Origin: Erodium maritimum
Lineage: Eukaryota; Streptophyta; Magnoliopsida; Geraniales; Geraniaceae
Length of the DNA: 64,000 nt
Reading direction: 5' to 3'
NCBI GenBank assembly: GCA_963921825.1
Contig: OY997592.1
Span: 28,127,730-28,191,729, forward strand
Position numbers and translations under genes: made by a program. Below the pieces are notes generated by a model. It saw nothing but the letters and a program-made list of their open reading frames with translations, did not search any database and was not told the DNA's origin. The stretch's first letter is position 1, and every line of letters begins with the position of its first letter. Shown in pieces: positions 56,959 to 64,000 of this stretch.

Positions 56959-59417
56959 TTTTTTTTAGAGGAAACGAACGATAGTATTAATGTAAAATAA
57001 CTTGGTGACCCCCCACCTGGAGATCACCGTACATAAACCAAAGTACTATAACTGGTAAGACAAGTGCAGAAAACTTAAAAGTGCTCTGTAGCATAATTGC
57101 AGTCGGGGGGTGGGACTGCGGTAGCATCCGGGGATACCGATACAGTATACTCCAACCAGAAGAAACTGATCGAGCAGATCAGAGGATAAACGAACAACGG
57201 TGGACCAGTTACTCCCCCGGTATGTCAGCGTGCGCCGTCCTCCCTTGATTGATAATGGTAGGCCTCCTGAACGCGGGAATGCTGACTCCGAAGTGGTAGG
57301 GCAGTAACATATCAGCTGTTGGTGGTACCGATGCCACCTATACATCAGGGAGAAGGTACACCCGACCAAACCCTCCCTGGCCCCGTTCGGACTCATTCTT
57401 GGAGGCGAGGGTGCTTGGAGCCCCCCGCCGCTGTAGGTGATACCTCATTTGACGCCGCCGAGTCTTCCTCCTCCTCCGGCTCCTCTTCCCTCACTAGCCT
57501 CTTGGTTCCAGACACTGTCGGTACCAGATCCTCCGGCACCCAGTCCTCCCGGCCCTCCTCCTCTCCAGTGTCACTATGACCCCACCGCCTCGACCCTTCC
57601 CTCCTCCCCGGTGTACGCGGAGTCTCCTTAGACCGTCCACCTCTGTCCGACCCCCCTAAATAGGTCCAGTTAGTGCCTGGGGTAGCCTTCCCATGCTTCG
57701 TCTTCTCTATTGCCGACCTCGGGTCCCCTGGTGCCCTCAGGGATACTTCCCTAGATCCTCCAACCACCGGACAGACCGGGAACAGATGACCCGCGCAGCA
57801 GCAGCCAAAACAGTGTTCAGGTAAGTGTTCGTATGAAATAATCAGACGTGTCCTTACCTGAGAGACGGAGAGACGAAACCACAGTTGGCTCTGCAGGGGA
57901 ATTCTGACATCCGCTCTGATCCGAATCTTCATAAAGTCCCCCCAGCACAATCCATCCTTGTCCACATCCACTCCTTGACAGACGCCCAGTGCGTTGCCTA
58001 CTCTAAACCCCACATCCCTCGTCCATGCTCCAACTGGTAGGTTGGACACTCGCGCCCAGACCGAGAAATGATGGAATTGCAGATCACTAATCTGCATATG
58101 AGCCCTCAAATCCGTAAACAGGACCAGAGAGTCCCAAAAGGACCAGGGTTCCCCCAGCAGGACCCTTTCCCTTTCCCTAGCCGATCTGAAGAAGAAAGCG
58201 ACCAGACCACCTTTCAATGGTTTAGCCTCAACCTTCATACCCCAGACGTCCTCCATCCTTGCCACTACTGATTTCCAGAAAAAAAATTTCCTGGTAGTCA
58301 GGACCTTGGCTGCCAGCGCGTACTTATACGAGCTCCCCCTGCTAGTAATCTCCTGAACCGGTACCACAACCTCCCTGATATGCATTGCTCCCATCTGACG
58401 GTCCAAATCTCGCTGTTGTTCCCCCCTACCGGGCCCCATACCCAGCGGTGGCAGGGTCCCAAGACCCGGCTGACCAGCTTGCAGAGGTGGGTCAAAACCA
58501 GCTGCCTGACCCGACCCGACCCTCGGCTCCGCCCCAACCCTTCTGTCCGGTCCAGCCCCCGTGCCTCGGCCCGATCCATATCGGGCAGCCCACGCTGCCA
58601 CATCCCCCTCGCCTCCACGGGTCCAGCCCGGATGAGCTCCCAGCCCAGCCCAAGACTGACCAGCCCTACGGGCATCCTGCATGAGGCCTCGGCCCACATC
58701 CTCCCTGGCCCGAGTGGGCGAAATCCTAGCCGCCATAGGTTCCTTCCCCTTCCTTCGCCGCCAAGTCACCTCCTCTGGCGCCGCCTTCGCCGCCAGCTCC
58801 GACTCCGAGACCGTCGCTTCCGACCTCCCGTCCGTCCCAGTCGTCGAGTCCGACGATATCAGTACCGGAACACCTCCTACGCCGTGCTCCACCTCCCTGC
58901 CCACATCGCCTCCTTCCCGAGTCCCCATACCGCGTCCTGCACCGGACCCCAACCGTCTTTGTCTGGGGCCTTTCGCCGCCGTGCGGCGGAGGGTGGCCGG
59001 ACCAGATCGAATCCGACCTCCCACCACCCAGCCGTCCTCCTCCACCGGAATGGCCAAGAAACACATCTCCGGTTGCCCAGAGACCCTTCCCGACCATACC
59101 CCATCCGATATCACCGGAATGGTGACTTCCGCCGGCGTCTCCTCCGACGAAGCCTCGAGTTCCTTCTCCGTCTCCTCCTCCGGCTCCAACCACCCATGGC
59201 CGAACCCGTCGTCCTGCACCGGGGCCACGCCCCGATCCTCCGACTCCGTCAGTCGAGGCCCCCAGTGAACCCCGCCTGCATCGCCGCCCTCGCCACTCTC
59301 CATCGATCGTGCTTGCTCCATGAATTGCGGCTGAACTTCGCAAAACCGTCTAACCCTAGAAAGAAGTCGGCTGCACTCTCAAACTTTCTCGCATAACGGC
59401 TAAATTAGAGTCACATC
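56959..59417 (-). mobile_element. LINE-type element with ORF1 only
   Basis: A perfect 14 bp direct repeat, GGTATACTTATGTT, lies at 56946-56959 and 59418-59431. The minus-strand 3' end at the left is poly(A) (a T run at about 56958-56967). The 2.46 kb element has a 96 bp leader, an intact ORF1, about 430 bp of 3' tail, and no endonuclease or RT. The complete ends mean that it retrotransposed in this short form. Confidence 0.9.
57393..59321 (-). CDS. LINE ORF1 protein with DUF4283 and zinc knuckle
   Basis: A 642-residue RNA-binding ORF1 protein, uninterrupted. Residues about 1-320 are low-complexity, rich in Gly, Glu, Arg and Ser. Then comes a DUF4283-like domain: YALAAKVLTTRKFFFWKSVV, GGLVAFFFRSARERERVLLG, EPWSFWDSLVLFTDL, FSVWARVSNLPVGAWT. 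It is followed by the CCHC knuckle in YEHLPEHCFGCCCAGHLF PVC and an acidic C-terminal tail (EEEPEEEEDSAASNE). DUF4283 plus zf-CCHC_4 is the ORF1 signature of plant LINEs. The GC-rich frame is fully open, unlike every other transposon gene in the window. The long plus-strand frame 58380-59396 is its antisense shadow. Whether it acts in trans with an ORF2 protein is inference. Confidence 0.85.
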   Translation of the reverse strand: MEQARSMESGEGGDAGGVHWGPRLTESEDRGVAPVQDDGFGHGWLEPEEETEKELEASSEETPAEVTIPVISDGVWSGRVSGQPEMCFLAIPVEEDGWVVGGRIRSGPATLRRTAAKGPRQRRLGSGAGRGMGTREGGDVGREVEHGVGGVPVLISSDSTTGTDGRSEATVSESELAAKAAPEEVTWRRRKGKEPMAARISPTRAREDVGRGLMQDARRAGQSWAGLGAHPGWTRGGEGDVAAWAARYGSGRGTGAGPDRRVGAEPRVGSGQAAGFDPPLQAGQPGLGTLPPLGMGPGRGEQQRDLDRQMGAMHIREVVVPVQEITSRGSSYKYALAAKVLTTRKFFFWKSVVARMEDVWGMKVEAKPLKGGLVAFFFRSARERERVLLGEPWSFWDSLVLFTDLRAHMQISDLQFHHFSVWARVSNLPVGAWTRDVGFRVGNALGVCQGVDVDKDGLCWGDFMKIRIRADVRIPLQSQLWFRLSVSQVRTRLIISYEHLPEHCFGCCCAGHLFPVCPVVGGSREVSLRAPGDPRSAIEKTKHGKATPGTNWTYLGGSDRGGRSKETPRTPGRREGSRRWGHSDTGEEEGREDWVPEDLVPTVSGTKRLVREEEPEEEEDSAASNEVSPTAAGGSKHPRLQE

Positions 59418-59623
59418 GGTATACTTATGTTCAGATCATGCTTCCAAGAATTCTTACATTTACATGTCTTGATTTTTTATTGACGAGAAAGAAATATTAT
59501 ATGTTGTGTTTCTCAATTCTGTTGTGTGTTTCAAGTTGACCAAACGATTTATGAACTTTTTATAATTGTTAATGTTTGGAGCGATCCATGTTTCATCTAG
59601 TGTTGAGTTGAGATTTGTAAAAT
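59418..59623. other. Short AT-rich spacer
   Basis: It starts with the target duplication of the ORF1-only element and ends at the Copia LTR. No other feature seen. Confidence 0.5.
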
Positions 59624-61400
59624 TGTTAGGATATTGTATCCATTTCTCTTGTGTTTTATTGATCAAAGACTTACAAACTTATACAAGGGGCATAAGCTAA
59701 ATAAGGAAATACAGAATCTGTCTAATAATGACTATATTTACGTATAAGGAAATAAGATAAATTACGAGAGAAGATCATGCGATTAAGATCGTCAATGCTC
59801 CCCCTCAAGTTAGAGCAAGAAGGTTAATAATGCCCAACTTGCGAAGGAGCTCATGAAAATGGTTGTGTCCCAAACCTTTGATGAAGATGTCTGCAAGTTG
59901 CTGGCGACTAGAGATGGCTTGAGGTCGAAGCACTCCATCTTGAATTTGTTGACGAACGAAGTGACCAATTTCTATGTGCTTCGTTCGTTCATGGAATACT
60001 GGATTGGAGGCAATATGTATGGCCGCATGGTTATCACAAAAAAAAAGTGGGAATGTCGTACCTTGAATGATCTGTAAGTCAGTGAGAAGTTGTCGCAGCC
60101 AAACTATCTCTCGACTAGCAGCTTCCATGACTCTATATTCTGCTTCCGCCGATGAACAAGATATCACTGTTTACTTCTTAGATCGCCAAACAACTGGAGA
60201 TGACCCAAGAAACATAATGTAGCCAGTGGTAGACTTTCGAGAGTCGGGGCATCCCGCCCAATCAACATCACAATATGCTCGTAGAGTGAGTGAGTTATTA
60301 ACCGAGAAGAGCAACCCTCTCCCAGGATTGCTTTTGAGGTAACGGAGAACATGGAAGACAGCATCCAGATGGGGTTGACGGGGAACGTGCAACAACTGGC
60401 TCAAAATGTGTACTGCATAACTAATATATGGTCGAGTGATGGTCAGATACAACAATCTTCCTACCAAACGAAGATATTGGCCACTATCCTTGCAAAGAGG
60501 CCCTTCATCCGCTGAGAGACGATGTTGTTGTGTGAGTGGGAAGGATGCTGGCTTACAACCAGTGAATCCACTATCAGCCAAGATGTCAAGAGCGTATTTC
60601 CTTTGGGAGAGGATAATCCCTGACGGAGAACGTGCCACCTCGAGGCCAAGGAAGTACTTCAGTTCTCCCATATCCTTGATTTTGAACTATTGGTACAGGT
60701 GTTCCTTGAGTTGTAGAATATGAATGGGATCCGTTCCGGTAATGACCACATCATCCACATAAATAAGAATAGCAACAAATGATTCAGGAGCAGCAAATGT
60801 GAAAAGGGAGTGGTCTGCAACTGAGGGCTTGTAACCAAGGCTAATGATAGACTCTATGAACTTTTGGTACCAGTTACGGGACGCTTGCTTTAGGCCATAA
60901 AGATATTTGTGTAGACGACAAACCCGTTGCTCCCTCTGTCTTGAAAAACCTTGTGGAACTTTCATATAGACCTCTTCTTGGAAGTCCCCATGCAAAAATG
61001 CGTTGTTGACATCAAGCTGGTATAAAGGCCAACCGCGATTAGCAGCAACCGCAAGGAGACATCTAACAATGGCCATTTTTACCACTGGGGTGAAGGTATC
61101 AATGTTTCTAACTCCTTCCACTTGGGTGTAACATTTAGCAACGCGGCGAGCTTTATAACGCTCGATGGTTCCATCTAGACGATACTTCACTTTGTACACC
61201 CATTTAGAGTCGATGGCACGTTTCCCCGAGGGAAGCTCTGTTAAGGTCCAAGTGTGATTCCCTTCAAGAGCTGAAATTTCTTGTGCCATGTTTGATTGCC
61301 TGTTGAAATGTACGTGGCTCATCCACAGAAGAAATGGCCGCTAGAAAAGTAGAGTGCTTGTTGACGTCACGATGACATATGGTGGGTTTTGAGCCTTAGG
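59624..61400 (-). mobile_element. 5'-truncated Copia element
   Basis: On the minus strand the order is RT, RNase H, polypurine tract (ttgagggggagca, ending near 59795), then a short LTR of about 171 bp (59624-59794) that ends in ATCCTAACA. The 5' LTR, gag, protease and integrase are absent: recognisable Copia text stops near 61380 (AAISSVDEPRTFQQAIKH). It is a separate lineage from the element at 34523. Confidence 0.8.
59805..61380 (-). pseudogene. Copia RT and RNase H with a few lesions
   Basis: Reading from 61380 down: FQQAIKH, a frameshift near 61320, then NHTWTLTELPSGKRAIDSKW, LDVNNAFLHGDFQEEVYMK, KYLYGLKQASRNWYQKF, and an intact catalytic box ILIYVDDVVITG. A TAG at about 60684 (CAATAG, after EHLYQ) interrupts; [20 protein letters not shown] follows in the same frame. 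RNase H ([18 protein letters not shown]) is broken by TAA where KKQT is expected (60168), then [23 protein letters not shown] and ADIFIKGL to the end. Three lesions only, so it decayed fairly recently. Confidence 0.85.
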
Positions 61401-61476
61401 ACAATCTATGTATTACATCGTCTTTGGGATTAATATAAATGGAAAATGTTTTCATTATCATTTGATGTAAATTTAA

Positions 61477-63132
61477 GGGAAAACAGAAAATGCATACCCT
61501 TAAGTTGACACGTTTAACTGATGTTTACCCTTAAGCTTTTTTTAACCGATACATACCTTGAAGTTACAACTCGTAACTAAAAATCCATTCCGTCAGTTTT
61601 TCCATCCATTATCTGTTAACTTTTTTTTAATTCCTAACATACCCTCAGAAAATAATAATAATAATAAAAATGAAATATAAAAAATAAAATAATTATAAAT
61701 AAAAATGAAAATAATTATTATAAACTCATAAAAGTAATTATAAAATAATAAATAAAAACAAAAAAAACAAAAATATCTAAACACATCTATACATTTAATC
61801 CCTTTTAATCTATGCCTTTATTTCATTTAAACACCATCTGTACATTTAATCTCATTTAACCTAAATCTTTTTTCATCTGTACTTCGTGTACTCATCTATA
61901 CTCATCTTTACCTTTATTCATTATTATAAATCCACACTTCATCTTCATCTTTCATTCTGTTCATTTTCCTCTCCGTGCCTGTCAAGAACCACCTCTCGTA
62001 CGACTTGGACATATCAATATCTACCACTTCTAGATAAGATTTGAACACATGCATATCCATTTCTCTAAAAACATTTGATTCATCTTCCATTTTGTTAAGG
62101 TTGGATCTCCCCCAATCCTGGAAATAATGAAAGGTAAAGGTTTTGGGAGTTCTTCTCTAGATCTCCAGAAATCATATTTGTTTTCCGATTGAATCGTGAA
62201 GGATTTGTTTTTTTTTTATTAGATTTAGATTGTTACTTCTGTTTGGGTTTGGGACAAAGCATATTTGGCTTTTTGTTTGGATTTGGGAGTAAATTAATGA
62301 GAAATTTTTTGGGGTTTTAGTTTGGGTTCGAAATCTGCTCTTCTATTCCATATCTGTTTTGTTCTTCTCAATCTAACGATGTGAGTTTCAAATCAAGCCA
62401 TCTCGAATAGTTCTTCAAAATTGAAGAACTATATCTGCAAAATAATGTGCTTGCTGATTTTTTAAATTAATTAAAAATTAAGAAAAGTGATATATAACAA
62501 ATAAAAAAAACTATTTTATATTAAAAAACTGATTTCAAAAATAAAAACATATTTTTTAACAAAATTAGATTTTTAAAATAAAAATCTTATTTTTTATAAT
62601 AAAATTTTATTTTTGAAAATAAAAATCTGATTTTTAAATAATACAACTGAATAAAAATGATTTTTGAATAATAAAAAGGATTTTTAGAAATAATAACTGA
62701 TTTTTGTTAATGAAAACTAATTTTATTTTAAAAGTATGATTTGAAATTTTAACAAATCAATTATATATTTTTAAAAATTAAATCAAATTTATAAAAAAAC
62801 ATATTTAGAATTTAAAAATAATTTTAATAAGTTAGATTAAAATATGAATTTTAAAGAAATAAATTAATGAGAAAGAAAAATAAAAAATGAATTAAAAATA
62901 AAAAATAAAGAAAATAAAATAAAATAATTAAAGAAAAGGAATGACAATTTGTGTAATATTGATAGGTAGTTGAGGATATTTTTGTTATATAACAAAAAAA
63001 GACTAACACTGACTGACAGAAAGGGTTTCTGGTTACGAGTTGTAACTTTAGGGTATGTTTGGTTAAAAAAGAAGTTAAGGGTAAACATCAGTTAAACGTG
63101 TCAACTTAAGGGTATGTATTTGTAGTTTTTCC
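61477..63132. mobile_element. Mutator-like non-autonomous element
   Basis: Terminal inverted repeats of about 115 bp lie at 61477-61592 and about 63018-63132, sharing CATACCCTTAAGTTGACACG, tttaactgatgtttaccctta and agttacaactcgtaac. The 9 bp direct repeat TAAATTTAA flanks the element (61468-61476 and 63133-63141), the duplication size of Mutator-like transposons. The 1.66 kb body is extremely AT-rich, with repeated 'aaaataaaaat' words at 62460-62940, and codes for nothing. A short GC-richer stretch at 61960-62130 could be captured host DNA, but I cannot name it. Confidence 0.85.
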
Positions 63133-63141
63133 TAAATTTAA

Positions 63142-63298
63142 CAATATGAATATATTACTGGTTTTAAGGTATCGAGGCGCCGTTTCTAGATAGCAGAATT
63201 CTAAGGAACAATTAATTGTGTTTATCCATTCGTCCCTAGTCTAAACGGATATTTAGAACTAGTATGATAGTTGATTAGAGGATCATATTTTACTGATC
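63142..63298. other. Short segment before the chromovirus end
   Basis: No frame or repeat was recognised. The Gypsy homology to its right starts within or just after this part. Confidence 0.4.
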
Positions 63299-63718
63299 AT
63301 GCATATAGACATATGGGTCAAGATCAGAAATGTTAATGATAGACCATTTACCGTCCTTAAAAAAATTGGTAACACAAATTATAAGATCGAATTGCCCCCT
63401 CAGTTAAGGGTCCATCCGGTGTTTCATGTGGGAAATCTGAAACCCTTTCATAAGGATGCAGGCACTCCTGAAAGATCGGTGTCAACTCGAGCTCCACCCG
63501 CAACCTTCTACTCTCATGACCGGAAAGTTCATGCCATTTTGGACGAGAGACGAGTGTCTCGAAAGGGAGTTCCAGCACATACTCAGTTTTTGGTTCATTG
63601 GGAAGGTCTTACCCCAACCGAAGCCACATGGGAACCAGCTCATACACTATGGTAGTTAGAAGATGAAGTAAGGAAGTTCCTCGTTGAAACCGCAACGAGG
63701 ACGTCAGCGGAATAGGTG
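63299..63718 (+). pseudogene. End of chromovirus integrase with chromodomain
   Basis: The plus frame reads RPFTVLKKIGNTNYKIELPP, VHPVFHVGNLKPFHKD (the end of the integrase C-terminal region), then the chromodomain: HAILDERRVSRKGVPAHTQF, LVHWEGLTPTEATWEPAHTL. A TAG at about 63654 replaces the codon after W, but the frame goes on (LEDEVRKFLVETATRTSAE) to the normal end near 63715, next to the polypurine tract gtgggggagt. Chromodomains recruit integration to heterochromatin. Only this 3' end of pol is present; the 5' part is truncated. Confidence 0.88.
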
Positions 63719-63726
63719 GGGGAGTT

Positions 63727-64000
63727 TGTCACGGTCCTAGACAATCCGAGTCAATCCATACCGGATCGTCCAAGACCGTGCCCGGCCTAGGCCAAGTTTG
63801 GCCGAGGTTCACCCACACCAGCGCCCAAACCAGGTCCACATTGGGCCCGGTCCCTTCATCCCACGCCAGGTCCACATTGGGTCGGCCCCTCTTCAACGCA
63901 CGTCCAAAGCCCCTCGTCCCGGTCCTCCGTCTCGGTTCCTCACGCGGATCTGCGCACGCGCGCCCAGCGGCCAGCCGGACCTGCCAAAAATAGCAGGTTT
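63727..64000 (+). mobile_element. Start of the chromovirus 3' LTR (runs off the window)
   Basis: It begins TGTCACGGTCCTAGAC directly after the polypurine tract. A 28-30 bp phrase with 'caggtccacattggg' occurs twice (63830 and 63867). The LTR is of a family distinct from the GGGGCGTGACA group. Confidence 0.75.

Noticed and set aside
58380-59396. 338-codon plus-strand open frame
   Set aside because: It is the antisense shadow of the 642-codon LINE ORF1; its Pro/Arg/Ser-rich text has no domain.

Overview
The window is nuclear DNA of a flowering plant, probably a eudicot (inference). It holds four intron-rich host genes of plant type in a sea of nested retrotransposons: Ty3/Gypsy LTRs with chromovirus-type hallmarks, Ty1/Copia, plant LINEs, a Mutator-type element and a PIF/Harbinger-type remnant. 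I see no bacterial, organellar, tRNA or rRNA feature.

Layout. 1-11522: two Gypsy elements of one family in head-to-head orientation. The left one (minus strand) shows its leader and one LTR. The right one (plus strand) has a primer-binding site, a gag with zinc knuckles, no recognisable pol and a 2.5 kb 3' LTR. 11523-12920: eroded LINE. 13228-14654: kelch-protein pseudogene. 14815-16129: RhoGDI gene (minus, 5 exons). 16700-18110: decayed LINE ORF1 copy. 18700-22583: organelle-type threonyl-tRNA synthetase gene (minus, 8 exons, one GC-AG intron). 22837-27376: LINE with ORF2 only, flanked by a 16 bp target duplication. 28100-28887: Harbinger-type Myb/SANT remnant. 30825-33778: solo Copia LTR that contains a piece of Gypsy LTR. 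34482-50199: a short LINE-like insertion (about 0.8 kb) blown apart by an 8.5 kb Copia element and by a Gypsy solo LTR that carries a second solo LTR of its own family. 51692-53687: MO25 (CAB39-like) gene (plus, 10 exons). 54753-56716: GNAT N-acetyltransferase of the NAT9 type (minus, 6 exons). 56959-59417: LINE-type element with an intact 642-codon ORF1 and no ORF2. 59624-61400: truncated Copia. 61477-63132: Mutator-like element with long inverted repeats. 63299-64000: end of a chromovirus pol and the start of its LTR.

I joined the exons of the four host genes by hand. All give open frames with GT-AG introns (one GC-AG) and conserved family motifs, so they look functional. They share no pathway: RhoGDI acts in ROP GTPase signalling, ThrRS in organellar translation, MO25 as a kinase scaffold and NAT9 in acetylation.

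The most unusual signal is structural. The Gypsy leader and LTRs carry tandem arrays of about 40-65 bp units that each form a stem-loop. In several arrays the arms differ between units but stay complementary (compensatory and wobble changes) while the loop stays constant. This suggests a selected RNA structure and is the best candidate here for something undescribed.
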